A stretch of DNA of 64,000 bases from positions 76,958,736 through 77,022,735 of the forward strand of contig OY744604.1 of NCBI GenBank assembly GCA_963556255.1. Reading direction: 5' to 3'. The first letter of the stretch is position 1; each line of letters opens with the position of its first letter. This DNA is from Allolobophora icterica (taxonomy: Eukaryota; Annelida; Clitellata; Crassiclitellata; Lumbricidae). Made by a program: the position numbers and the translations under genes. Positions 34,526 to 45,799 of the stretch are shown here, piece after piece. The notes under the pieces are model-generated. The model saw only the letters and a list, made by a program, of their open reading frames with translations. It made no database searches and was not told where the DNA came from.

Positions 34526-35124
34526 GATAAGATTTGAGCCTTGAGGCACACCAAATTTAACACTTTTTGTTTCGGATACAGCACCATTGCAGGAGACATA
34601 TTGCAACCTATATTGCAACCTAAATTAGTAACCTCTATTGCGCCGCTGTCAAATGGCACAAGGCACCGATCGATAGCACACCAAAACCAATCCGTAATCA
34701 TGTCAGTGCAAATATCTCGGCACCTTTGCATGGTAGTCGTTGAGGTTTAGCATGAGCTAAATAAATTCACAGGTTTGTGGAATATGCAGATAATAACGGA
34801 ATAAAATATATAATGTTAACCGATTTTGCTGCGACTTAAGATGGCTATCAGAATTATGAGTTGCATTAATAGTAGAATCAATGCTCCAAAGAATACCCAG
34901 TAACCTGCAAACATATTGAGTCAATCAAGGCACAAAATACGGAAGTCGAAAATTTTTGATCTCAATGCCATAACTTCTCAACAAACTGTCTAAATTTTGG
35001 CAGAAAAGTCACTCAGTAACACTATCGTCTGTCAACAATCACTTGTATCAAACCTATAACATTACTTTTCATGTAGGTAGTCATTTCGGCAAAGGATCTT
35101 ACACAAGTTTAACTAAACTAACAA
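34526..35124. other. Non-coding with a short interspersed repeat
   Basis: No gene seen. A ~55-bp motif with CACAAGGCACC and GCACACCAAA at 34634-34690 recurs at 59800-59850 and 60550-60606. Confidence 0.5.
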
Positions 35125-35131
35125 ATTAAAA

Positions 35132-36027
35132 GGGCACCCGTCTTTAGCGCGCACGACAAATGCGCCCGTCAATTGCGCACCGTCAATTGCGCGCAACGAC
35201 AATAACGAGCAAGACAAATGCGCGCCGTCAATTGCGCGCATGCATCGATACGTTGAATTATTGCATGGGACGTAGAGACATAGGAAACGAGAGAACTCAT
35301 TGTGTAGTTAATAAGACAAAGCCAAGTAAAACGGGAAAACGTATGTAATATTACGTGAAGTTAGCAAATATAAAAAACACCTAGAAGTTGGATGAGCGAT
35401 AAAAATTAAGCTGGAACTAGAAGTTGGATGGCCGATGAAAATATAGCTCAAACTAGAAGCTGGACAAGCGATGAAAATAGAGCTGAAACTAGAAGTTGGA
35501 TGGCTGATGAAAATAAAGCGCGCACTAGAAGCTACTTGAGCGATGAAAATAGAGCTGATGCTAGGTTGGATGGCCGATGAAAATTTAGCTCAAACTAGAA
35601 GCTGGATGAGCGATGAAAATAAAGCTGAAACTATAAGTTGGATGGCCGATAAAAATATGGCTCAAACTAGAAGTTAGGCTGTCTGAATCCTGCTCGATAG
35701 CGTTCGATTATAATCTCAACGTGACCCTGTTCCTTGCGAAAGACGGTAACCTAATAGTATTTGCGTAATAATTATTAATTGACAAAGCGTATATTAAGTC
35801 GCCGTCTTCTAGTGAGCAAACACATTATTAGTGTATGTAAATTAATAATTATTAGACAAATTTAATCAATCGAGGTGGGAAATGGTTTGAAGTTTAGGCC
35901 TTATCATTCAAGTGGACAATAATTATAGTCTATGCTGCGCGCAATTGACGGCGCCATTTGACGGGCATTTTTTGCAGCGCGCAATTGACGGCGCGCAGTT
36001 GTCGAGCGCGCAAATGACGGGACACCT
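35132..36027. mobile_element. Inverted-repeat DNA element, 896 bp
   Basis: Ends with GGGCACCCGTC and its imperfect inverse GACGGGACACCT, inside the direct repeat ATTAAAA (35125-35131 and 36028-36034). Both ends carry clustered CCGTCAATTGCGCGC motifs in opposite orientation. The centre is a 36-bp minisatellite. No coding capacity. The 7-bp duplication does not settle the superfamily. Confidence 0.7.
35381..35675. repeat. 36-bp minisatellite, about eight units
   Basis: Unit of the type CTAGAAGTTGGATGGCCGAT followed by GAAAATATAGCTCAAA. Two variants (GGATGGCCGAT...CTCAAA and GGATGAGCGAT...CTGAAA) tend to alternate, which implies expansion by a 72-bp dimer. Confidence 0.85.
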
Positions 36028-36199
36028 ATTAAAAGTTATGTACAACTTCTAATAGTAAGACGATTAGCGTTTGATTTAAGAAATCTTTTAGGTGGTGAAA
36101 AGTATTCGTGCTGTCAAGAACAGTTTAAAATTTATTATTATTTATCACCTTTATTGATTACCAGAAATTTTAAAATCTGCCGACAGTAGGCTCAATACA

Positions 36200-36497
36200 G
36201 GTGGCTGTCAAGGGGGAGAACTCCAAAAGGACTAAGTTGCTACAAAACGTCTTCGGATTTAAAGTTCAAACTATCAAGTATGTCTAATTTTTAAATTTGG
36301 TTGCTGGATATTCTAGTGGTTAGCTTGGTGGACTGTCGATTGAGAGGTTCAAATCTTCGCCAGGGCAGAAATTAGTGTGGAGATTTCTGTTCCATCTACG
36401 CCATTATCCAACTCAGCTATGATGAGTACATTGATCGCAAACTGTCCGAGGGAAGATGAGACGGCGAGGGATACGACTGGCCACCCGCCCTTACATC
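36200..36497 (+). mobile_element. tRNA-derived SINE (copy 3) with shared flank
   Basis: The clearest copy. It has an A-box-like TAGTGGTTAGCTTGGTGG, a B-box-like GAGGTTCAAATCTTC, and a body ending GACTGGCCACCCGCCC near 36490. The DNA before it (GGTGGCTGTCAAG...GAACTCCAAAAGGAC) also precedes copy 2, so both sit in a duplicated segment. Confidence 0.75.
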
Positions 36498-36712
36498 TCA
36501 AATGACCAGGCTAAGAAACACGAAGTCGCTAACACTTCGTACCATGGCTGCCTCAGGGCTAGCCTATGGACTGCTTTTCTTCTCATCTTGCATGATATCA
36601 AATTTATATCCCTACACAATTCTATACTTATGCTATAACTAAAGCTGTCGAAACTGCTCTTTGATATTTTCAGGGTTTTGGCTTTATACGATAATAACTC
36701 TAGTGCTCTAAT

Positions 36713-37210
36713 GCAGAGGTTTTCAAACTGTTTTGACCTGGGACCCTTATTTTTTCTAGGCATCGCTCGCGGACCCCTTAGGAATTTAAAAAGCAAAATT
36801 TATCATTTAAAATTTTAATCAACTTAACAGGCAGACTATTTCCACAAAACAAGCTTCTTTATGACGCTATAGATAAGGACTATTATAATATAAAAAGTGA
36901 CACTGAAGAAATTGTTATTAACTTCCTGCAGTAATTATGGGACACAGTCATTTCTTAAGAAATCAATGGGCCTAACATCGGTTTCGCCAAAAACCAGCAA
37001 TGTCAGTGGGAGGGCTGAGCTTCCTTTGCTTTGCACAAATTGTCAATTCTCGGAGCTATTTTGGATAAGCACTGTTTTCTTACGTTTCAAAAAGTTTTCC
37101 ATACCCTATTATAAACAGCAAAATTATAGAATTAGGATATTACAATGAAGGTGAACGAAATAGGGATCAGATGCTATGCAAAAACTCTATTATATTTCAT
37201 TTAAAAACTA
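36713..37210 (+). mobile_element. hAT-like relic (copy 2)
   Basis: Starts GCAGAGGTTTTCAAACTG, a good hAT-type end. It aligns with 32285-33110, including TTTTGGATAAGCACTGTTTT and CGAAATAGGGAT. The frame at 36897-37148 is not supported by the other copy. Confidence 0.5.
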
Positions 37211-37239
37211 AAATCAAGCGAATTCAAAAAATTTCTAGG

Positions 37240-37543
37240 CTATAACCTGAAATCCTGTCCACCACCCATATGCGGCATCTCAAGGGTTTCGTCCTTGAAA
37301 ATACTAGGCATTGAGATAACCAATAAGTTTTGATTTCTTGATGTATATCCAGAGACTGAGTGTAAAGGCAAGAGCAACCCCTTTACGATCATCGTATCCT
37401 GATTTCGCACAGACTTTCGGGCGCCAGGCTTCATGACGTGATACGGGCTACCATTGTCACCGAGTGCTGAGGTATGGTTGGGCTTTGCGTAAATTGGTTC
37501 GTCTTGGCTACCACCCTCATTCGTTTCCAAATTTTGATGAACA
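37240..37543 (-). other. Candidate terminal exon, tyrosine-motif tail
   Basis: After a minus-strand acceptor (TTTATTGCAG ending at 37544) a 100-codon frame runs to a stop. It reads NEGGSQDEPIYAKPN, then GSPYHVMKPG, then SGYTSRN. IYAKP and the PI3-kinase-type YHVM motif resemble a receptor's cytoplasmic tail. No matching membrane exon was found upstream on that strand, so this may be a chance frame or a stray exon of an antisense gene. Confidence 0.3.
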
Positions 37544-37559
37544 CTGCAATAAAGCTGAT

Positions 37560-38000
37560 CGCGATCTCTTTAACCCATTAATGCCTGATTTTTCAAAATC
37601 ATATTTATTCACTTTTAATTTGTTGTATATATAGTATAAACATAGGGAAAAATATTATTTTCATCAATACTTGTATAATATGTGAATTTGAGCTACTTTT
37701 GCAAGCGTCGCATTTATGGGACGCAAGGCACGAGAGGGTGGCTCAACTAATAAGCATGTATTTGCAACCACAACTTGCATTCTTGCATCAAATAAAAGTC
37801 AAATCAGTTTAATTCAAACAAGAAGGTCACTATCCACAAATATTTACAGCTAACAGTCAACAGTAAATAGGGATAATAAGAAAAAATAAAGAAAACTGCA
37901 CATATTGCTGTGGCGTTCTGCGCCCGCCCGGACGCCTGCACCCTCGTCGCGCCGGGCGGGTTTCCTGCGGTGGTGGTTCCAGTCCACTGGCCGTCTGGAG
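37560..38000. other. Non-coding, AT-rich edge of the GC island
   Basis: AT-rich to about 37910, where base composition changes abruptly. TTAACCCATTAATGCC at 37570 resembles a piggyBac-type end, but no matching partner was found. Confidence 0.5.
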
Positions 38001-38744
38001 CCACCCGAGTCACTGCCTTGTCTATTTCCAACGTAAAAATGGTGTTCTGTATCTCTGCCCAAAGGGACCGTTACTATCAGGGGAGATTCAGGATTGGCCG
38101 CTTAAGAAAGGCAACACTGTACCGTTCGGTCTCTGGGTCTGACTCTGCTTCTTCCGCGGTCGCCGGATGGGCAACGTCCTGCAGGATGGCCGTCCTTCAG
38201 AACAGGGTTCGTTCTCTTACCAGCAGGAGTCTTCCTCTTTTATGTGCCTTCTTAGCTACGGGCTTCCTCCAACTCTCCACCTGATCTAAACCTTGACGCA
38301 CCATTATACATCTCGTGACTGTTGAACTATCGCCATTTATAAGGGACACCAAACGTTTTCTAAGTATCGGAAACAAGGAATACATGTGACAAGTCTTTAC
38401 GTCATATCGTCCTAGACACCGGTCTATTGGGCAACTGTCAACGGTATCTCTTCCCATTTCCGTGTGCGGCATACCGGCCTCACACGTATATTATCATGCA
38501 CCACATTTACGGATAAGTTTCCTTACCCGTCTTCTGTGTTGGCAATTATCGACCAACACAGTAATAAATTCTGCTTCAAAAGATAACGGTAAGGGTATCT
38601 ATGGCACTCCGATAGTGAAGGTCCTCTCTCTAACCTTCGCTATCTACACACAGAACTTCGTTCCGACCTACGCACGAGGGGGCCCATCCTCGCACTTCAG
38701 TCAGTTCTCAGAGCTCTGTGTTACGACAAGCAAATATGATTCTA

Positions 38745-39210
38745 CCTGGGTATCCGACTACCCGAACGTTCTCATGCCACTCTCTTGGTCTGATTTAATA
38801 TCCCTTCGTACTTGGGATCCTCGCACACTTCATCTGGAGACGTCACCTTGGGACTCTGGCTAGCTGAACTTCAGCTACGAAAACGCGGACATCTCTCTTC
38901 CCAAACTGGGTACCCGACTACCCGGACTTTCACGTAACGTTTACTCTTGGTCTGATTTAATGTCCCTTTTACCTGGAACTCGCGTACTCTTCACCTAGGG
39001 ACTCTGACTAGAAGAGCTTCGGCTAGGAAAACGCAGACGTGTCTCTTCCCAACCTGGGTACCCGACTACCCAAACGTTCACGTATCGCTTACTCTTTGTC
39101 TGCTTCACCATTTCCCTTCGTACCTCGGATTATCGTACTCCTCACCCAGAGATTCTCGAACTAATCACCAAGGGATCTGGCCCGCTGTATCTTCTCGTTG
39201 CGGCGTATCC
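38745..39210. repeat. Three ~150-bp tandem repeats
   Basis: Units start near 38745, 38905 and 39053 with CTGGGTACCCGACTACCC. They share TACTCTTGGTCTGATTTAAT, a CTTCACC(T)...GGGACTCTG block and GGAAAACGCAGAC...TCTCTTCCCAA. GGGTA/TACCC in the unit head forms a hairpin. The third unit diverges at its end. Confidence 0.8.
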
Positions 39211-39399
39211 CTACCCGGTTTACACAACCTTTATCTGTTGTGTTTTCCCGGGAGCTCACAGACTCGTAGGCTCCAATTCCGAGTACACCGACTCGATTCT
39301 GCTAACGGTACCAGTGGAGTAACTATCAGTACTGTTACCCCATCATTTCACACAGACCTGTGTATTCACTTCCCACTGCGGGAAGTTTCCTGTCTTCCA

Positions 39400-39715
39400 C
39401 GCACCTGAACGAACCACGGTCAGATTGTTCGGGCAGTTCCCCGAACTGAGAAGTTGCGGTTAGTTCCGCGAGCCAAGATTTGCGGTAGACCGGAGTTAGG
39501 TAGGCCAAACAAAGATATGCGGAAAACCGCGGGAGTAACTATGACGGAGCTAAGTAAAGAAAGAAACTTGCCGGTAGACCGCGAGTAAGATTCTGTGTAT
39601 AGTTATATAATTGTCTATTGTGAATTGTATACTCTAATAGGCTATGTGTAGTTTTCGGTTAGACCGCGAATTGAGAGATTGCGGTTAGTCCCGCAAGTTA
39701 AAAGAAAGACGATGT
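39400..39715. repeat. Stem-loop group 1 (GCGG...CCGC type)
   Basis: At least six short hairpins with purine/T-rich loops, for example TTGCGG-TTAGT-CCCGCAA (39680), GCGG-TTAGTT-CCGC (39437) and GCGG-AAAA-CCGC. Spacing is 30-50 bases. The loops differ from those of the arrays that follow. Confidence 0.65.
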
Positions 39716-40045
39716 TATCGAACGGAACCAACGGGGTCACCTTCCCCGTCTTTACACAGACCTGTGTATCGAATGTAACCACCGGGGTCTTTCCCCGGAC
39801 TTTCGGTCGGTCACCAGCCTCGTACTTTACCGAACATCACCAGCGTGGGTCTGCTCCATCTTTCTAACGTCACCAACGGGGTCTGCTTCCCCGTATTTAC
39901 TGAACGGACCACCGGGGTCCTTCCCCGGACTATCGAACGGAATCAACCTGGTAACTCTCCCCGTATACGTCAAGCGGTCACCAACGGGTCTGCTTCCCCG
40001 TCTTTGCCGATACAGACCTGTGTTTTCGTTATTACTTAAGATCGG
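39715..40045. repeat. Stem-loop array, part 1
   Basis: Eight or so hairpins every 30-45 bases with stems such as CGGGG/CCCCG and CCGGGG/CCCCGG and loops TCTTT, TCCTT, TCTGCTT or TCACCTT. They are separated by linkers like CGAACGGAACCAAC and ACAGACCTGTGT. Confidence 0.75.
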
Positions 40046-40049
40046 TCTC

Positions 40050-40215
40050 CCCGAGGTTTACTCAGCCTGTTAAACTTCCACAATCGGGGTTCAGACCGGC
40101 TCGCGATCTAACGGCAGGGTGGGCCCCAGCCCTGTCGAATCGGCGGTCAATCTAACACCCAAGAGTGATTAGTTTAGCTGTACTCGGGATCGCACTGGTT
40201 AGCTTTTATTTGACG
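40050..40215. other. Structured module, copy 1
   Basis: It aligns with 40980-41130. GCTCGCGATCTA is followed by a hairpin, stem 40112-40119 with 40130-40137 around loop TGGGCCCCAG, then ACTCGGGATCGCACTGGTTA. It closes the first hairpin array. Confidence 0.65.
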
Positions 40216-40239
40216 ATACTTGAACTGAGTTATCACTAA

Positions 40240-40975
40240 CCGGGACTTTGCCCGTGTATCTCTGACGGTCAACACCGGGTCTTTGCCCGTATAACTCTGA
40301 CGGCACCACCGGGTCTTTGCCCGTGTATCTCTGACGGTCAACAGCGCGGTCTTTCCGCGTGTATCTCTGACGGCACCACCGGGTCTTTGCCCGCGTATAT
40401 CTCAGACGGTCAACACCCGGGTCTTTCCCCGAGGTTTATCAAACGGTTACCACCGGGTCCTTACCCGTGTAAATCAAACGGTCAACAGCGCGGTCTTTCC
40501 GCGTATTAATCGAACATCACCAACGGGGGCTGCTTCCCCGTCTTTACTGATCGGAACCACCGGGGTCTTTCCCCGGACTCTCGACAGCGAACCAGACACC
40601 GACGGGACCTTTCCCGTCTATCTATCGAACGGAACCGCCGGGGTCGCCTTCCCCGGACTTTACCGATGCAGACCTGTGAGCCTTTTATTCCTCACGATCG
40701 GTCTTTCCCGCATACATCGAACCAGACACCAACGGGTCTTTCCCGTATATCACTCGAACGGAATCGCCGGAGTCGCTTTCCCCGGACTTTACCGAAACAG
40801 ACCTGTGAGCATTTATCTCTCACGATCGGTCTTTCCACGGACTATCGAACGGTTACCAGGGAACCAGACACCAACGGGATCTCTCCCGTATATCTATCGA
40901 ACGGAACCGCCGGGGTCACCTTCCCCGGACTTTACCGAAACAGACCTGTGAGCCTTTATTTCTCACGATCGGTCT
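40240..40975. repeat. Stem-loop array, part 2
   Basis: About eighteen hairpins. The first seven are on a ~36-bp period with linker GTATCTCTGACGG(T)CA(A/C)CA. Later ones form a ~130-150-bp higher-order repeat with ACAGACCTGTGAGC and CTCACGATCGGTC. Stems vary with compensation: CGGG/CCCG, CGCGG/CCGCG, CGGGT/ACCCG, ACGGGA/TCCCGT, CCGGGG/CCCCGG. Confidence 0.75.
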
Positions 40976-40979
40976 TTCC

Positions 40980-41130
40980 CCGAGGCAGCCTTCCACGATC
41001 AGACTCGGTACTGCTCGCGATCTACAACAGAGTGGGCCCTTACTCCGTTGGATCGACGCTTTGCCAGCACTGGTCAGACCGCCTTTGGAGCGGCTGTCAC
41101 TCGGGAGCGCACTGATTAGCCTTGTAAATA
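40980..41130. other. Structured module, copy 2
   Basis: It follows the second hairpin array as copy 1 follows the first. GCTCGCGATCTA recurs, then a stem of 41025-41032 with 41043-41050 around loop TGGGCCCTTA, then ACTCGGGAGCGCACTGATTA. The stem sequence differs from copy 1 but pairing is kept apart from one A-C mismatch. Confidence 0.65.
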
Positions 41131-41639
41131 TATAATTTTATATCGTTCCGAACCCCGGACTCGATCGAAACACTCGCCGAACCAACGACACTAAAGCACC
41201 GAGTCGTATACATGCAGGGCGCAACTTCGCCGCCCTACGTTAAAGGCAAAACACCGTGAGGTAGCCTTTACTTATCCCTCGCCACAGTATACCGTGGCTT
41301 GTTCCTTATATACTTGCCCACGCACACCTTCTCAAATACAGGTGTCTAAGGTAAATATATCTTAAAGATTACATTAAGCGACGCCTAGCTTTAGGCCTTA
41401 ATTAATTAACCGGAAGGCGTGTAATATTATATTAATTAATAATCTAACTCGATATAATGGCAAAAATAAGCTGAAACTTAAATATTGGCTATTTTATAAT
41501 CACGTTAGCGCTACCATTTACGCATCTGCCGCTGATGCATTATTTCGCCGGGTAACGCGTCAACAACACAGCTATTATTGATAAAACCGACATTCAAGCC
41601 CAGTGGCCTGTCCGCCACATTGCTCAACTTCTCCATAAG

Positions 41640-42553
41640 TATCATACTGGTAGTTGCCCGCATACAGTTCTCAAACTATTTGGTTAGCAAAACTGACTGT
41701 CAAAACTTGCATTTGACTAGCTTTAGAGAATGATATAATAGTACTAATAGTACAAGTAATAATACAACCCGTAATAGCAACTGCTCACTGTAAGCTTTTT
41801 GTTAGTTTGATTAATAATAGTTAGTGTGGTATTTTATGACGCATTGATGTTTAAGGCTTATTGCTTGCGGTTGACATTGGCTTGCTGAATTTCATGGCGG
41901 ATTTAGCTTTCAATTTTAACTCAGTTTCATTGACAGTATATTTGCCTCTGCTAATGCCGATTTTAAGAGTGTTGAATAAACCAAAACGGGGCTGAGCGTG
42001 GAGGCTATTCGCTTGCTTGAATTTTAAGAGTGTTGAATAAACAAAAAAAAACTGAGCGTGGAGGCTATTCATTTGCTTGAACAGTTGTTTAGCAATTAAG
42101 CAAGGACTCAAGTTAATATGATGAATGTCTAATTACCTAGAAACGAAAAGTGAAAAAGAAACCTTCATTCATTTCTCGATGATTCTAAGATCCATTATTT
42201 TAGATGTAAATAAAGCTAAATCCTAAAAGTTCAAATGGACCCGGATGGCTCTAGTTTAGTCATATTTTATATATGATGCAACATACACGTAAGATAGAAC
42301 AATCTGGTCAGTATGTAAAGCATTGTAGCGAACCTCCGTAGAGAACCATCTACTGTTACTGCTACAAATTGTAAATCTGGATAGCCACAGCCATAGTTTA
42401 CACCATCACGTACACTATTAGCATCATTATATCATGACCACCATCATCACCATCATCATCATCATCATCTTCATCCATCATCATCATCATCATCATCATC
42501 ATCTTCATCATCATCACCATCATCTTCATCCATCATCATCATCATCATCTTCG

Positions 42554-42604
<51 letters not shown>

Positions 42605-42608
42605 ACAT

Positions 42609-42692
<84 letters not shown>

Positions 42693-43060
42693 CATCATTA
42701 CGGACTTCATAATCAAATTATATTTACAATACCCCTCTGCTTACACTTACAACGCCAACTATACTTACACATAACAACAACACATATCGCCAGTCAGCAA
42801 ATCCAAATGTTCCTGCTGGAAACATTGACGTTGAAACATTCTAGTGTAATTTGTCTCCTGCGTTATGCAGATTTCAGTAAAAGTAACTCGCAGTGGTTTG
42901 TGCCGGTGGTCGCTTGCTATGTTGGCTAATGGATGGAAGACCAGTCTTTAAGGTGACATGATCCAACACATAAGACTGACTTCGTAAACTGATAGAACGT
43001 GTAAGCCAATTTGTATTTCACTGGTAGACAAATAAAAGTCGGATCTTCTAGCAGAAAAAC
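41640..43060. repeat. Segmental duplicate, receptor-intron type (exonless)
   Basis: Aligns with 3797-5520 and more distantly with introns of genes A and B. It includes the (ATC)n array at 42437-42698 and ACGGACTTCATAATCAAATT. Near 43000 it passes directly into 3'-flank-type sequence, so membrane and tail exons are missing. The Met-rich and Asp-rich frames here come from the microsatellite. Confidence 0.7.
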
Positions 43061-43792
43061 AAAATTAAATGCGCTTTCAATTAAATATGCCAGTATACAT
43101 GTAGATGCAAGAAGCATGCAAACATATAGCCCTGAGATATTGTGACGATTCATAGCCAACTGAGCTTAAATTTAATGGAGTTTCCTATGTACACACAAGT
43201 CTGGGCCTACATGAGCAACATAGAACGTAATGGATTAACAATACATAGCCTACAATACTGCTAAAGCTATGCGTACGATAATTGTGTGCTAAATGCAGTA
43301 AAACGGCGGTATATGAACTGCAGCTAAGTGGTTAAGTCAGCTCTGTAGGCCTAACAGTAATGTTCAGCTGCGGATAAATGTAACTGTGTGTATCAGGAAG
43401 TAGCAGCTCTATTTTTGTCAGTTTCCTGTTTTCCCGTGACTGAGAGTTTTGGAAATACTAGTTCTAATCTGAATTTGTATTTGTGGTTTGGTGTTGGTGT
43501 GCCATCGGTTGATGACTTGTGCGTTAAACACTGCAGTGATAGAAGATATTAATTAGTAATAATAATTTCTAAAGTAAAATACGAATAAATCATTGTGATA
43601 TTAATTGCATCTGGCAGCTTCCTAGTTGGTCAGATATAAACGGTCCGAAATTGTTTGTTGGTCGATAATAATAGGCTCGATAATTCATCTACAAATTGCT
43701 TTTTGCACTTTCACAAGCCTCTATAATTTGTCAATACCAGTGTTAGTTGCGTCGTGAAACATCATGTCCACGGCAGCGGTTCTCAGCCTCGA

Positions 43793-44060
43793 GTCTCAAC
43801 GACCACTTTGTACATGCTTTTGTAGTCTCCAGGCTTGACTATTGTAGTGTCCCTTATGGTGGCCTCCCAGCTCTTCGGGTTGGGTACCTACTGCCTAGAT
43901 CGGGTTCTCCGCGTTGCTGCGCGACCCATTGGCCAAATTCCTAAATTTGGCCCGGTTTTTCTGACTTTATGCGGGATGTACTGCGCTGGCTTCCATTCCC
44001 ACTACGGATCACAGGTAGTGTTTATGCGCTCTAGGCGCTGCTTGGAGGGACTCGAGCCCA
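43793..44060 (+). mobile_element. L2/CR1-like LINE fragment (short copy)
   Basis: Translates to a FVHAFVVSRLDYC...GLP block and a VLRVAARPIG-like block typical of the end of L2/CR1 reverse transcriptase. It is closely related in DNA to 45096-45400. Confidence 0.7.
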
Positions 44061-45095
44061 GTGGCGGCGATCTTGTCTGAGAGGTGGGGGGGGGGGACAA
44101 AGTCGGCCATGATCTCCTCGATGACCTTTTTTTAGGAATTCATGTCCAAGAAAAAGTTTTTTGGGCTACCTTCTTAGGATTTCATCTCCCAAAAAAGTTG
44201 ATGACTTTTTTTAGTCATTCGCCTCTTTTTACATGGTTTTCGCGTCTCCGCCTCCCACCCATCATAACCTGATTACCTTTTTTTAGCAATTCGCCTAGAA
44301 AATTCCTAACCTTCTTTTTCAAAAATTCCCCCAAAGATTTTTCATCGCTTGTTTTTACGAATTTCTTCTTCCTCTCTCGGAATACTAAGGTCAGCTGTAA
44401 CCTAAGGGATTGGCCTAATAGTTTAGGGTTGCATCTGTATATGACTATTAATTAATTTAATACCTTAGTATTACCTTCTGAGATGGAATGGCTGGGAAGA
44501 GAACTACAGTACTGTCTGAATAACCCACTGTCTTAACTCTGCAACTCGATCACTAGATTCTAAAAGGGGCAGTTGAAAACCAGATTCCATTAAATAACTA
44601 ATAAGATGAGCTAATCCTAGTAAGACATAATATTGCTACAAGACCTCAATCATCTAAAACAGGCAGAAGCCTAACCAGATGAGGTCTGGGGTAGAAACAA
44701 ACCTATAAATATATCGCGTGATTGGAGATACCAGTAGGCCTAGTGAGCGAGATTGGATTGACATAGAAGAATATGCTATGGCACACAACATTTATGAAGT
44801 AAAGACGTCAGGGTTTCCGTGAAACGCATCACAATTCTTAATAACAAGAGCATTGATCAATCAATCCTCCGAATTAATTTCAAGTAGGCTTACCTTCTAC
44901 ATTTTATCCTAGAAATGTCTGTTTTGGCGTGCAAATAATGCCGTTAATGTTTTGTATAAAATTACAATTACAAACCCTTTTGATTTTGAATACACTTGAT
45001 ATTAGCTTACTGGCCTAATAATGCAAATCGTTCGAAATTGCGGGCACCGAGTAGATGAAGGAATGGTTGAAGATTTTGAGAGACGAGAAAACTCT

Positions 45096-45700
45096 ACCCT
45101 TGTACATGCTTTTGTAGTCTACACTGGACTATTGTAGTGCCTTTTATGCTGGCCTCCCAGCTGTCCTGGTTGGGTACTTAGGTGCCTACTGCCTAGATCT
45201 GGTTCTCCGCGTAGCTGCGCGAATCATTGGCCGTATTCCTAAATTTGGCCCCGTTTTTCTGAGTTTATGCGGGATGTTCTGCACTGGCTTCCATTCCCAC
45301 TACGGATCACGTATAGGGTTACTACGGATCACGTATAGGGTTTCTGCGCTCGTTAGGCGCTGCTTGGAGGGACTCGCGCCCCTATGTTTACAGGATTTCT
45401 GTTGCTCTACATCTGTTATCCAGCGGCGATCTAACCTTCGCTCAGCTGACCAAGCTGTACTCATGATCCCTCGCTCGCGTACTCAATCATGCAGCGCCGC
45501 TCCTTATCTGTTGTTGGCCCTATGACCTGGAACGGGCTCCCAACGGCGTTCCGTTTGGTCCCTATGGATCACTCTACTGCTTTTTATACTAATTTAGAGA
45601 CTATTCTCTAGCCGTGGCTGGACTGAGAGCGCTCCTGAGTAGACAGCCTTGAAGGGGCGCTATATAAATGTTACTTAATAATAATAATAATAATAATAAA
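45096..45700 (+). mobile_element. L2/CR1-like LINE 3' fragment
   Basis: Encodes the C-terminal part of a reverse-transcriptase ORF in shifting frames: VLRVAARIIG, LHWLPFP.RITYRVSALV and RRSNLRSADQAVLMIPRSR. It then has a 3' UTR and a (TAA)n tail at 45676-45700. The uninterrupted target is seen near 32165. 5'-truncated and dead. Confidence 0.75.
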
Positions 45701-45799
45701 TATAAAGATGAACGAGTTAGTCGATGCGATCGGAAAGCGATTTAGCTGGCGAATGTGAAAGGGTAGGAGATACTCAGATCGACCTGCTTTAGTCTAATG

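Larger units (their letters stand above)
38000..41640. other. GC-rich structured island of unknown nature
   Basis: Composition is sharply GC-richer than the AT-rich flanks. Order: unique GC-rich DNA (38000-38740), ~150-bp tandem repeats (38745-39210), a first stem-loop group (39400-39715), a stem-loop array (39715-40045), module 1 (40050-40215), a second array (40240-40975), module 2 (40980-41130), then a unique tail. Open frames are short, overlapping and without recognisable domains. Neither terminal repeats nor a target duplication were found. It could be a structured non-coding RNA locus, a composite satellite, or the interior of an unknown mobile element. Confidence 0.6.

Noticed and set aside
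37570..37590. Second piggyBac terminus
   Set aside because: TTAACCCATTAATGCC looks right, but no inverted partner next to a TTAA was found within several kilobases.
39715..40975. CRISPR array
   Set aside because: Regular repeats superficially resemble one, but units are inverted-repeat hairpins of varying sequence without constant repeats and unique spacers, and the genome is eukaryotic.
42471..42716. Methionine/aspartate-rich frame on the minus strand
   Set aside because: Translation of the ATC microsatellite.
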